Below are positions 1 through 8,227 of a stretch of DNA of 36,383 nucleotides, piece after piece. Both the position numbers and the translations under genes were made by a program. Numbering within the stretch: the first letter of the stretch is position 1; each line of letters begins with the position of its first letter. Under the pieces are notes generated by a model. The model ran no database searches and had not been told where the DNA came from. It saw only the letters and a list, made by a program, of their open reading frames with translations. Origin of the DNA: JANWKA01 sp035533815 (lineage in GTDB: Bacteria > Bacteroidota > Bacteroidia > Chitinophagales > Chitinophagaceae); the NCBI GenBank assembly GCA_035533815.1, contig DATLTB010000122.1, forward strand, positions 1 through 36,383. The letters run 5' to 3'.

Positions 1-1
1 C

Positions 2-301
2 CGTTCGAACCTTTCAAAAATTGTAGTAAAGGGATTAAAAATTGCCGTACACCTCAGTGAAACAGGGGCTTTGAGCCATTTTGATGGTAAAAGGAAACTG
101 CAAACCCTGGTGTTCCCTGAAGGTATTTTATACAATAAGCAAAAAGATACAGTTCGAACTCCAAGAATCAATTCTATTTTTGCGCCAATCCCAGTGTTAT
201 CAAGCATTTTGAAGGATGGTAAAAAGAGAGACAGGAGTAAAAGTGGACTGAATTCTCATTTGGTAGTCCCGACAGGAATCGAACCTGCATCAAAAGTTTA
301 G
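2..301 (+). CDS. Serine site-specific recombinase, C-terminal tail (partial, 5' end outside window)
   Basis: The reading frame is open from the first bases of the window to a TAG at 299-301, so this is the last 99 codons of a longer gene. The tail carries the block LVFPEGILYNKQKDTVRT, followed by a basic, serine-rich end. I recognise this as the typical C-terminus of Bacteroidota large serine recombinases (resolvase N-domain, recombinase domain, zinc ribbon, then this tail). The catalytic N-terminal domain lies outside the window and cannot be checked. The last 13 codons lie antisense inside the tRNA-Arg gene, and the stop codon is the complement of its anticodon loop. The TTG at 71 is not a start, because the frame continues upstream of it. 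The family call rests on memory of the tail only. Confidence 0.72.
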   Translation, partial: RSNLSKIVVKGLKIAVHLSETGALSHFDGKRKLQTLVFPEGILYNKQKDTVRTPRINSIFAPIPVLSSILKDGKKRDRSKSGLNSHLVVPTGIEPASKV

Positions 302-335
302 GAAACTTCTATTCTATCCATTGAACTACGGGACC
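261..335 (-). tRNA. tRNA-Arg, anticodon CCU
   Basis: Read on the minus strand this folds as a complete cloverleaf. The acceptor stem is GGTCCCG with CGGGACT (first pair G·U), the D stem GTTC/GAAT, the anticodon stem GAAGT/ACTTT, and the T stem GCAGG/CCTGT around the loop TTCGATT. The anticodon loop TTCCTAA gives anticodon CCT, which decodes AGG (arginine). The 3' CCA is encoded at 261-263. The 3' half overlaps the end of the recombinase reading frame on the other strand, which suggests this gene is the attachment site of an integrated element lying to the left. Confidence 0.95.
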
Positions 336-401
336 AAGTGAAAGTATTACTTGGGCAGGGTGCAAATGTAAATTGAAAGGGAGTAATTGTCAAATCCATT
401 G

Positions 402-2183
402 TCAGGTATAGATCTTTTCAACCAGTTTATTATACTTCTCCATGATTACTTTCCTTTTTAGTTTTAGAGTAGGGGTCAGTTCACCACCTTGAATGGTCCA
501 TTCATGAGGTAATAATTCAAATTTCTTAATCTGTTCAGCATGGTTAAAAAAAGAATTGTATTTATTTATCGTTGAATGAATCAAATCAATCACTTCTGAC
601 GAATGTATATAAGACTCATTTGTGCTGTAATGGAGGTTTCTCTTTGCTGCCCATTCCTTTAAATTTTGAAAAGAAGGTATGATCAAAGCAGCCGGAAATT
701 TTCTGTTTGCCCCAAGAACCATGATTTGTTCAATATAGGGAGACTCCTTCATCTTATTTTCTATGGGTTGCGGAGCCACATATTTCCCGCCTGATGTTTT
801 AAATATTTCTTTTTTCCGGTCAGTAATCTTGAGGAATTTACCATCTACAATTTCACCGATATCACCTGTATGAAACCAGCCATCCTTAATAGCTTCACCG
901 GTCAAATCAGGTCTCCGGTAATATCCCAGCATAATATTTGGCCCTTTACAAATTATTTCCCCATCTTCAGCAATTTTCACGTCAACATTTTCAAGGATAG
1001 GTCCCACAGTACCGAGTTTCCTATTATTTTTATTGAGTTGATTTACAGAGATTACCGGGGAAGTTTCCGTTAATCCATATCCTTCTAATATGGGTATCCC
1101 TCCTGCTGTAAATATTTTCAGCAAGCGAAGTTGACAGGCTGCCGATCCTGTAACAATACATTTCAGGTTGCCTCCAAGGGCTTCCCGCCATTTACTGAAT
1201 ACCAGTCGGTTCATTAAATTAAGCTGTACACTGTACCACCAACTGAATTCCTTATCCACTTCATATTGCTTTCCCAATTCAATGGCCCGGAAAAACAATA
1301 ATCTTTTTATTCCTTTGAGCTTAAGACCGGCTGCCATGATCCTTTCATATACTTTTTCCAGTAATCTAGGTACTGTGGTAAAAATATTAGGTTTGATTTC
1401 TTTGAGATTTTCTGCAATCGTCTCCATATTTACCGCATAATAAATGGAAACCCCTGCATTAATATAGAGGTAAGTAATCATACGTTCAAAAATATGGTTC
1501 AGCGGAAGGAAACTGAGCGATTTGTCCTTTTGGTCCACAGGCAGGATTTTCATACTTGATGAAACATTGCTAACAATGTTTTTATGACTAAGCATCACTC
1601 CTTTTGGGTTACCAGTTGTACCAGAAGTATACAAAATTGTTGCCAGATGCTCGCTTAGAATGGATGATTTAATGGATTCTATTTTAGTAAGATCTTTATC
1701 AGTACCAAGAGCAATCACTTCGGTATAATGTCTGGCACCGGGTACAGGATTAAAAGTAAAAATATCAATTAGAGAAGGGACATTTTTTTTAATCTCCAGG
1801 GTACTCCGATAAAGTAGTTCATCACTGACAAAAGCATATTTTATTGCAACGTCATTTAAAATGAATTCTAATTCAATCGGATTTATGGTTGGATAAATCG
1901 GTACAAGTACAGCGCCTACTTGCTGGCAAGCTAAATCCAGTATGATCCATTCGGGTCGGTTATTGGAAATAATGGCGATCTTGTCTCTTCTTTCCACCGA
2001 CATATCCTGACAACTGACACCCAGATTCAATAATCCGGAACTCAAGGTATTTACAGATGTTTTGACTTCAGCCGTGCTATATAGTTTCCAATCCGTTCCT
2101 TCCTTGGCTGCAAGCATATCTGGCTGGGGATATTTTTCCAATTGATAATCCAGGAAATCAAACAAACGGGTTGGGGTGGTCAT
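402..2183 (-). CDS. Long-chain acyl-CoA synthetase (AMP-forming, FadD15-like)
   Basis: A 593-residue ANL-superfamily enzyme that would activate a fatty acid to acyl-AMP and then acyl-CoA at the inner membrane or in the cytosol. Visible motifs in order are the phosphate-binding loop TSGTTGNPKG near residue 188, GYGLTET near 370, the adenylate-binding WFHTGD near 440, and the C-terminal hinge DRKKEIFKTSGGKYV, which carries the catalytic-lysine region. Length and motifs match the bacterial long-chain acyl-CoA ligases of the FadD15 type. The chain-length preference cannot be read from the sequence. The gene is noticeably more AT-rich than the genes from about 2.7 kb onward. It sits 163 bp downstream of the small 2TM gene on the same strand, so it may have its own promoter; a 7/8 match to the -7 element lies in that gap. 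Confidence 0.93.
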   Translation of the reverse strand: MTTPTRLFDFLDYQLEKYPQPDMLAAKEGTDWKLYSTAEVKTSVNTLSSGLLNLGVSCQDMSVERRDKIAIISNNRPEWIILDLACQQVGAVLVPIYPTINPIELEFILNDVAIKYAFVSDELLYRSTLEIKKNVPSLIDIFTFNPVPGARHYTEVIALGTDKDLTKIESIKSSILSEHLATILYTSGTTGNPKGVMLSHKNIVSNVSSSMKILPVDQKDKSLSFLPLNHIFERMITYLYINAGVSIYYAVNMETIAENLKEIKPNIFTTVPRLLEKVYERIMAAGLKLKGIKRLLFFRAIELGKQYEVDKEFSWWYSVQLNLMNRLVFSKWREALGGNLKCIVTGSAACQLRLLKIFTAGGIPILEGYGLTETSPVISVNQLNKNNRKLGTVGPILENVDVKIAEDGEIICKGPNIMLGYYRRPDLTGEAIKDGWFHTGDIGEIVDGKFLKITDRKKEIFKTSGGKYVAPQPIENKMKESPYIEQIMVLGANRKFPAALIIPSFQNLKEWAAKRNLHYSTNESYIHSSEVIDLIHSTINKYNSFFNHAEQIKKFELLPHEWTIQGGELTPTLKLKRKVIMEKYNKLVEKIYT

Positions 2184-2346
2184 TGTGATTGAATTGAAAA
2201 AGAGATACCTGTAATATTTAAACTATCCAGAATAACAACCAATTCTGAAAGACATGTTATAAATATACTATTTCCGGGAAATTGGATTTTAAAAAAAATG
2301 AATCTTGAAGATCAGATATTCAATGTCAGATAAACAGAGGGTGGAG

Positions 2347-2622
2347 TCAATTCACCTTTTCTTTCAGGTATTTCAGGTATTGCTTATCGGAATTATTTGC
2401 ATTATTATCAAAAAAGGTATTGCAAAAATGTCCAAGCAGAAAAATAAACCAGGATCCTGTAAACCAGGCTTCCCAGGGATAGGCGCCTCCGTGCATTGTC
2501 GTGTTCTGCGCGACATAGTGTGTCCAGAGAATGGCCATGACGACAAGGTAAAGGGCAAAGTGAATGAAAAACAGTCCTTTGGAAGGAGGGGTGTATGTGG
2601 GATTGATCTCTGGCTTAATCAT
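2347..2622 (-). CDS. Small 2TM-domain-like membrane protein
   Basis: A 91-residue protein with two hydrophobic segments (about residues 17-36 and 52-68), separated by a short loop containing the WEAWFTGSW stretch, and a charged C-terminal tail. The layout resembles the Bacteroidota '2TM domain' family of small membrane proteins (first helix with an H-x-x-x-Y pattern, aromatic loop, second helix with a conserved His). Some 2TM proteins are fused to or sit beside histidine kinases, but no kinase is adjacent here and no function can be assigned. An exact TAnnTTTG element lies 25 nt upstream of the ATG, which supports the strand and the start. An overlapping plus-strand frame (2305-2634) has no recognisable content. 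Confidence 0.72.
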   Translation of the reverse strand: MIKPEINPTYTPPSKGLFFIHFALYLVVMAILWTHYVAQNTTMHGGAYPWEAWFTGSWFIFLLGHFCNTFFDNNANNSDKQYLKYLKEKVN

Positions 2623-2646
2623 ATCAGGGATTAATATTCAGTCCCG

Positions 2647-2654
2647 CAAATGTA
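2647..2654 (-). promoter_or_regulatory. Probable -7 promoter element upstream of the 2TM gene
   Basis: On the minus strand this reads TACATTTG, an exact match to the Bacteroidota -7 consensus TAnnTTTG. It would give a 5' leader of roughly 20 nt for the gene starting at 2622. A clear -33 TTTG is not visible; a T-run lies at about the right distance. Confidence 0.5.
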
Positions 2655-2703
2655 GCTATTTTCAGTTAAAAAATCAGACCCTGCCATCTTGTCTTTTCCC
2701 TTT

Positions 2704-4353
2704 TTAAGTCATAAAGCGATTTCCCACCCAGACAAAGCGTTTCTCAAGGAATTCAGGATTGGTAAGGCTGGCATTACCGGCAGGATTCCCTCCTGTGACA
2801 TGAAAATCCGAAAAAGCAGCATGCTGATTTACCCAAATATTCCCGATGAAATTAAAAGAGACCGGGGTGAAAACTTCATTCATTCGTTCGGCAATCAAGT
2901 CCATGGTCTGGGCATCTGTAGTATAGGCCGCACAGGTGATGGCCCCCTTCCGGAGGGCCAGGTCCCTGGCCAGATCAATGGATTCCGCTGTCCCTGATGT
3001 TTTTATAATGAACACGACCGGCCCAAAGAATTCCTGTTCAAATACTTCCCTATCCCTGGCATTCAGTGCTATGATCAATGGAGAGGCTACCCGGGCATGG
3101 GGGAATTCAGGATTCATTGGCTTTTGGGATTCCAGGATTATCGTACCATGTATAGTCCTGGCCATGGCTAACCGTTCCATGGTGACTGCATTCTGAATGG
3201 CTCCAAGGGTTCCCGGACCTGTTTTGGGATTGGTCACTAATACCTCCACCGCTTCCAGGAATTGTTGTACAAAATCTTCATAACCAATGGTACCATTGGG
3301 TATTTTGATCCCGCATTCCGGTATAAATATATTCTGGGGGGCTGTGCACATCTGGCCTGAATACAGACTGACGGAAAAGGCCAGGTTCTGAATAACTGCC
3401 TGGACATCCTTCATGCTGTCCAGAATGACCGTATTTACCCCCGATTTTTCTGTGAACACTGTTTTTCCGGCAATGGATTCCAATTCATTGCCAAAGGCTG
3501 TGCTTCCGGTATAATCAATCAGTTTCACCTCCGGATGATTGCAGAGTGATTTGGTAATCAAATGAGTGGAATCATCAGGAGCCAATTGGCAAAGATTGGG
3601 GTCATATTGGTTCTCCACCAGGGTAGCCTGAATAGCCCGGACAACAAGGGCAATAGGCAGCACGGCCCTGGGATGGGGTTTGACAATGACAGGGTTACCG
3701 GTGACCAAACTGGCATAAAGCCCCGGTAAGGTATTCCAAACTGGGAAGGTGGAGCAACTCACTACCACACTAACTCCCCGAGGTACGGCCCTGAAGGTCT
3801 TTTCCAGGCGGATCACCGATTTTCCCATGGTTTTTTCCCAGGTAACCGATGGCGGAAATAGGGTCAATTCCCGCCACCCCATGGCTATGGCTTCCAGTGC
3901 CCGGTCCGCGGCATGCGGACCGGAGGATTGAAAGCTCATCAGAAAACCCTGTCCGGTAGTATGCATGGTAGCATGAGCCAGCTGGAAGAATAAAGTTTTC
4001 ATTTTTTCCAGTGATTCTATCAGCAGTGCTGACCGTTCACTGATAGAGACCGCCCCCCAGGCATGTTGTGCATGCTGTGCATGGCTTATCAGACAGTCCA
4101 CTGTATAAACCGGATAAGTGATCCCCAGCTTCTTACCGGTTAATGGGGATATTTCTTCACCGCAGCGGCCAGATTCACCATCCTGAAGCAGGTCAAACGG
4201 ACAATCAAGTAGTTTAGTGAACATGCCTTCACTTTCCGCCATTGCTTCATCCCCGTATGCCTTGGGATGTTCGGCGTACTGGGAAAAAAATTGCCGGTCC
4301 TTAATAGCTTTCACCGCCCTGGTAAGGACAGCGTCATATTTTCCGTTAAGCAT
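2704..4353 (-). CDS. paaN: PaaN-type aldehyde dehydrogenase family protein
   Basis: A 549-residue aldehyde-dehydrogenase-superfamily protein resembling the PaaN group associated with phenylacetate catabolism, in which the semialdehyde released from ring-opened oxepin-CoA is oxidised. The candidate catalytic Cys is in GQMCTAPQ (about residue 336) and the general-base Glu in FTEKSGVN (about 302). VKPHPRA near 225 carries the NAD-binding Lys. The N-terminal HATMHTTGQGFLMSFQ block and the PEHPKAYG-like region near residue 28 are typical of this subgroup. It lacks the C-terminal MaoC hydratase domain of E. coli PaaZ. A longer frame reaches 4455 but would overlap the TPR gene; the ATG at 4353 gives the usual family length and leaves a 22-bp gap. 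No other paa genes are in the window, so the physiological aldehyde is uncertain. Confidence 0.83.
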   Translation of the reverse strand: MLNGKYDAVLTRAVKAIKDRQFFSQYAEHPKAYGDEAMAESEGMFTKLLDCPFDLLQDGESGRCGEEISPLTGKKLGITYPVYTVDCLISHAQHAQHAWGAVSISERSALLIESLEKMKTLFFQLAHATMHTTGQGFLMSFQSSGPHAADRALEAIAMGWRELTLFPPSVTWEKTMGKSVIRLEKTFRAVPRGVSVVVSCSTFPVWNTLPGLYASLVTGNPVIVKPHPRAVLPIALVVRAIQATLVENQYDPNLCQLAPDDSTHLITKSLCNHPEVKLIDYTGSTAFGNELESIAGKTVFTEKSGVNTVILDSMKDVQAVIQNLAFSVSLYSGQMCTAPQNIFIPECGIKIPNGTIGYEDFVQQFLEAVEVLVTNPKTGPGTLGAIQNAVTMERLAMARTIHGTIILESQKPMNPEFPHARVASPLIIALNARDREVFEQEFFGPVVFIIKTSGTAESIDLARDLALRKGAITCAAYTTDAQTMDLIAERMNEVFTPVSFNFIGNIWVNQHAAFSDFHVTGGNPAGNASLTNPEFLEKRFVWVGNRFMT

Positions 4354-4375
4354 GAAAAAATATTTTATTCCTGAT

Positions 4376-5503
4376 TTACCGATCCTGATTCCCTTTCCCT
4401 GATTCTTCAAAAATGATCTTGCCGTTATTATAGAATTCGCCGGCAACGGGTGCAAAGGGATGATCCTGAATATAACTGATCATGTTGTCATAATCCTCCT
4501 TATGCAGATTCATCCAGTTGTGGAACAGGGCTGGGTTTGCAGCTGGACCAAATATCCACTGGTTATAAGCCCCGAAAAATCCCTTCCTGAGCAATTTCAG
4601 CTGGTAGCTAAAAAGGGCGAACGGGTATTGTGCCTGATATGTATTTTCCCATTCGATCAGAAACCGGGTACGCAGCATAATCAGGCTTTCTGTGGTAATA
4701 CCGGTGGATATCACGGCATCCTGATCGACCAGGGTTTTCAGGAAAGCCTGTCTGAACAGGCTTTCCGTTGAATGGGCTTTATCTCTATTATCTGAATGCC
4801 CTTCCACAGGGCCTGGCACATTGCCGGAAAGGACTTGGGGATTATCAAAAAGTTTTTTATAGGATTCCAGCAGAATACCGCGCATTTCCGCAGTGTGGGT
4901 GCTGAAACTTTCCAGGTTGACAAAAATCTCCCCGTAAATTATGGACCAGACATTGTCCTTACTGTAATAATACATTCGGGCTGCATGAAAATAATTGCCG
5001 GCAAAGCTGGGGTCAACCCGGATGCCATTGACCCATGATCTCAGCGCATCCTGCAATTTTTTTTCTTTGTACATCAGGGACCCCTGGTCATTGTACAACT
5101 CTCCGCTTGCTGGGAAAACCCGAATTCCTTTTCGGTATAATTTGTCTGCGCCGTTAAAATCATCCTGCGCCTGGTAAATATCTCCGGCAATCTGATAGGT
5201 TAGTATATTGGCATCATTACGCTGCAGCAGGGAATGAATAATCTGATAAGCCTGTTTATTATCCTGACGGAGATAGTCTGCATATGCCAGTTCCTGGCGG
5301 TATTCCAAATTATCCGGGTCAGCCCGGATTGCCTGGTTGAGCACCAGTACTGCATTCGCATAATCCCCGGATTTGATGAAGTCCCGGGCTGTATTGAACA
5401 GCTGGCTTCCTGCCGATGCATTGTCCGTCTGCGCCGGAGCGACCGCAGCAAAAAAGCAAGTCATGATTAGCAGCAGAAACTTCCTGAAGTTATAAATTGG
5501 CAT
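4376..5503 (-). CDS. Secreted/periplasmic TPR-repeat protein
   Basis: A 375-residue protein that starts at the ATG at 5503 with a clear signal peptide (basic RK, a hydrophobic LLLIMTCFFAAV core, and a probable cleavage site after APAQ). The mature part begins with at least four to five TPR-like helical hairpins (about residues 35-185). Patterns such as DYANAVLVLNQAIRADPDN and GDIYQAQDDFNGADKLYRKG show the spaced small/aromatic residues of the repeat. The C-terminal half is not recognisable. An upstream TTG at 5524 would add seven residues before the signal peptide and is less likely. It lies 22 bp upstream of paaN and 61 bp downstream of the DUF1015 gene on the same strand, so it is probably co-transcribed. 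TPR proteins usually act as scaffolds; no partner can be named. Confidence 0.75.
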   Translation of the reverse strand: MPIYNFRKFLLLIMTCFFAAVAPAQTDNASAGSQLFNTARDFIKSGDYANAVLVLNQAIRADPDNLEYRQELAYADYLRQDNKQAYQIIHSLLQRNDANILTYQIAGDIYQAQDDFNGADKLYRKGIRVFPASGELYNDQGSLMYKEKKLQDALRSWVNGIRVDPSFAGNYFHAARMYYYSKDNVWSIIYGEIFVNLESFSTHTAEMRGILLESYKKLFDNPQVLSGNVPGPVEGHSDNRDKAHSTESLFRQAFLKTLVDQDAVISTGITTESLIMLRTRFLIEWENTYQAQYPFALFSYQLKLLRKGFFGAYNQWIFGPAANPALFHNWMNLHKEDYDNMISYIQDHPFAPVAGEFYNNGKIIFEESGKGNQDR

Positions 5504-5564
5504 TCCTTCCCACTTAAGCTGCAAATTAACAAAAATCAGCCGGATGGCTGCAACGAGCAGGTGC

Positions 5565-6812
5565 TCAGCGGATACAGTGTGTCACCAGTCCATCCCTCAG
5601 TTTGGGTTCGAACCAGGTTGATTTAGGAGGCATAATCTGGCCTTTGTCAGCAATTTCAAATAATTGGCGAATAGTCACCGGGTAAAGGATGAAAGCCACC
5701 CGCATCTCCCTGTTGTCCACTCGTTTAATCAGCTCCCCGGTTCCCCGGATCCCACCGATGAATTCCACGCGGTCATCCGTACGAGGGTCCTTGATCCCCA
5801 ATAAGGGATCCAAGACCTTTTCCTGAAGGATAGTTACATCCAGAACACCAATGGGATTGTCAGCATAGCTCCCTGTCTTTGCCTTCAGCTGCCACCACTT
5901 TTTATCCAGGTACATGCCGAATTCATGAGGGGCGGAAGGGATCATCGCCGTTGATTCACCCGGAACAATAGTGAAATCCACAGAAAGCCTGGCGAGAAAT
6001 TCATCCGTATCCATACCATTGAGGTCTTTCACCACCCGGTTATATTCCAGTATGGTGAGCTGGCTGGCCGGAAACAGGGTGGTCAGGAAAAAATTTGCCG
6101 GATCATCTGCAGAGTTGATTTTACCTTCTGTTGACAGGGTATGCCGGACAATTGAAGCTGACGCAGCCCGGTGGTGACCGTCAGCAATATAAGTACAGGG
6201 AACTTCCTGCGCGAACAGGTCCCTTACCCTCTGTTGGATCTTTTCTTTATCGACCACCCATAGCCGGTGATAGATTCCATCCGATGCCTGGAAATCATAC
6301 ACCGGGTCATGGCTGCCAGTCCAGTCTGTGATGATTTGGTTTATTCCTTCATGGTCTTCATATGCCAGGAACACATTACCGGTCTGGGCTCCCGTGGCAA
6401 GGATATGACAGACCCGGTCCATCTCTTTGTCCGGTCGGGTAAGTTCATGTTTTTTAATGCTGCCTCTATCGTAATCATCCAAAGAAGATAGGCCAATCAG
6501 GCCGGTTTGTACCTTACCGTTCATGGTCAGGGCATAAATATAAAAGCAGGGGGAATCATCCATAAGCAATATCCTTTCACGGATGAATTGCTGAAGGTTG
6601 TCAGCTGCTTTCCCATATACTTCGGGGCTATGGGGCGCTGTTCCCGGAGGAAGATCAATTTCAGATCTGGAAATATGATAAAAGGATAATGGATTGTGCA
6701 AAGCCTCCCCCCTGGCCTCCTCAGTGTTCAATACGTCATACGGTCTTGATGCCAGCCGAAAAGCAAAATCAGGTAAAGGCCTCAGGGCCCGGAAAGGTCG
6801 GATATCTGCCAT
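5565..6812 (-). CDS. DUF1015 family protein
   Basis: A 415-residue protein with the hallmarks of DUF1015: an N-terminal IRPFRALRP stretch, an RPYDVLNTEEAR motif near residue 24, and the strongly conserved YIADGHHRAASA block near residue 205-216, whose paired His and Arg suggest a catalytic or ligand-binding site. The biochemical function of the family is not established to my knowledge. In many Bacteroidota it lies next to serC and serA and is assumed to be linked to serine or PLP-dependent metabolism. Here it follows serC by 91 bp on the same strand, with serA missing. The length is normal for the family and no disruption is seen. Confidence 0.88.
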   Translation of the reverse strand: MADIRPFRALRPLPDFAFRLASRPYDVLNTEEARGEALHNPLSFYHISRSEIDLPPGTAPHSPEVYGKAADNLQQFIRERILLMDDSPCFYIYALTMNGKVQTGLIGLSSLDDYDRGSIKKHELTRPDKEMDRVCHILATGAQTGNVFLAYEDHEGINQIITDWTGSHDPVYDFQASDGIYHRLWVVDKEKIQQRVRDLFAQEVPCTYIADGHHRAASASIVRHTLSTEGKINSADDPANFFLTTLFPASQLTILEYNRVVKDLNGMDTDEFLARLSVDFTIVPGESTAMIPSAPHEFGMYLDKKWWQLKAKTGSYADNPIGVLDVTILQEKVLDPLLGIKDPRTDDRVEFIGGIRGTGELIKRVDNREMRVAFILYPVTIRQLFEIADKGQIMPPKSTWFEPKLRDGLVTHCIR

Positions 6813-6903
6813 AATCCAGATTGATAACGGATGAAATTACATGTAAAAATAAGGAAGGATAGCTATTAATGCCCCGGGGATAAAATACCTCAATGCAGCA
6901 TTT

Positions 6904-7974
6904 TCAAGCCTTTCTGGATGCAAAGTTCCGCATGGTTTCTGCCAGGAATTCAACACTTTCCACCGGCATGGCATTGTAAATAGAAGCCCTGAACCCGCCG
7001 GTTGTCCGGTGACCCCTGATCCCGACAATGTCTTCCTTCTTACAGTACTCCAAAAACTCTCCTTCCAAACCCGGTTCAGTGATGGTAAAGCAAACATTCA
7101 TCATGCTGCGGTCTTCTTTGACTACAGTACCACGGAATAAGGGATTACTGTCAATCTCCCCATAGAGTATGGCAGCCTTCTGCTCATTTATCTTTTGGAT
7201 AGCCGAAATACCCCCCACTTCAATGAGCCATCTCAGGGTCAGCATGGAGATATAAATGGCAAATACCGGGGGTGTATTGAATAAAGAACCCTGTGCAATA
7301 TGCACGCGGTAATCCAGGATGGTGGGGATTGGCCGGGACAATTTGCCCAGAATACTTTTTCTCACTAACACCAGGGTTACCCCGGCTGGGCCCAGGTTTT
7401 TCTGCGCTCCTGCATAAATCAGGGAGAACTTATTGAAATCCAACTGACGGCTGAATATTTCGCTGCTCATATCTCCAACCAGGGGCACATTCGTATCAGG
7501 AATTTTCTGCCACTGGGTCCCATAGATGGTGTTATTGGTGGTGATATGCAGGTATTTGCATTCTGCAGGAACTGAAAATTCCTGCGGGATATGGTTATAT
7601 TGATCAGTTTTCGAGCTGCAAACAATGGCGGTCTTTCCAAAAAAATTGGCTTCTTTAATCGCTTTGGCAGACCAGGCTCCGGTATCAGCATATGCCGCGG
7701 TTTCAGTGCTTTCCAATAAATTATAGGGAATCTGCATGAACTGTGTGCTTGCCCCTCCATGCAAAAAAAGCACTTCAAAATCATCTTCCAGCTGCAACAG
7801 ACTGCGAACAGAATTCCGTGCCTCATCGAGTATGTTATGGAAAAGATCACTGCGGTGTGAGATCTCCAGTATGGACATCCCGGAGCCTTCCAACTCTATT
7901 GTTGCTTTACTGGCTTTATACAACACCTTATTTGGAAGTACAGAAGGTCCTGAATTAAAATTATGGATTTTCAT
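6904..7974 (-). CDS. serC: Phosphoserine aminotransferase
   Basis: A 356-residue fold-type-I PLP enzyme of the serine pathway (3-phosphohydroxypyruvate + glutamate to phosphoserine + 2-oxoglutarate). It also serves in some PLP biosynthesis routes. The N-terminal NFNSGPSVLP and the SHRSDLF motif near residue 39 bind substrate phosphate or carboxylate. HGGAST near 72 binds the cofactor phosphate. The Schiff-base Lys is in YAGAQKNLGPAG (about 192), and the C-terminal GIRGHRTTGGFRASIYNA is the family signature. The frame extends to an ATG at 7998, but the ATG at 7974 gives the usual MKxHNFNxGP N-terminus and length. DUF1015 follows; serA, the usual neighbour, is absent. An exact -7 element at 8081-8088 is a candidate promoter about 105 bp upstream. 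Confidence 0.95.
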   Translation of the reverse strand: MKIHNFNSGPSVLPNKVLYKASKATIELEGSGMSILEISHRSDLFHNILDEARNSVRSLLQLEDDFEVLFLHGGASTQFMQIPYNLLESTETAAYADTGAWSAKAIKEANFFGKTAIVCSSKTDQYNHIPQEFSVPAECKYLHITTNNTIYGTQWQKIPDTNVPLVGDMSSEIFSRQLDFNKFSLIYAGAQKNLGPAGVTLVLVRKSILGKLSRPIPTILDYRVHIAQGSLFNTPPVFAIYISMLTLRWLIEVGGISAIQKINEQKAAILYGEIDSNPLFRGTVVKEDRSMMNVCFTITEPGLEGEFLEYCKKEDIVGIRGHRTTGGFRASIYNAMPVESVEFLAETMRNFASRKA

Positions 7975-8080
7975 TACTGGGGTTTTAAGACAGATCATTT
8001 AACACAAGAAAATATTTCCTCCCGCTATAAGACTTGCATGAAGTCCGGATGCCCTGATGGATTGGGCCTGGAGTAGGGGT

Positions 8081-8088
8081 CAAATTTA
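8081..8088 (-). promoter_or_regulatory. Candidate -7 promoter element for the serC operon
   Basis: On the minus strand this reads TAAATTTG, an exact TAnnTTTG match, in the 253-bp gap between serC and the DUF502 gene. It would leave an unusually long leader of about 100 nt before serC. No clear -33 TTTG sits at the right distance, so the element could be a chance match in an AT-rich spacer. Confidence 0.35.
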
Positions 8089-8227
8089 AACATCTTTTAT
8101 TATTTTATATTGCCGCCTGTCAATTTTTTACCATTTTAAGGGATTGAAAATTAACCACAGAAAGGCTGACTGAAACCAGATAAAAAATTTCGGTTTAAAC
8201 AACCAGGATGATCTGGTTGATAAATTC

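Noticed and set aside
71..301. A separate 76-residue gene starting at TTG 71
   Set aside because: The frame is open upstream to the window edge and continues the recombinase-like sequence, so this is the tail of a larger gene.
2305..2634. Plus-strand frame of 109 codons opposite the 2TM gene
   Set aside because: It has no recognisable domain. The minus strand has two membrane helices, a consistent family pattern and a promoter element.
4354..4455. N-terminal extension of the paaN reading frame
   Set aside because: It overlaps the coding end of the TPR gene. The ATG at 4353 gives the family length and N-terminus.
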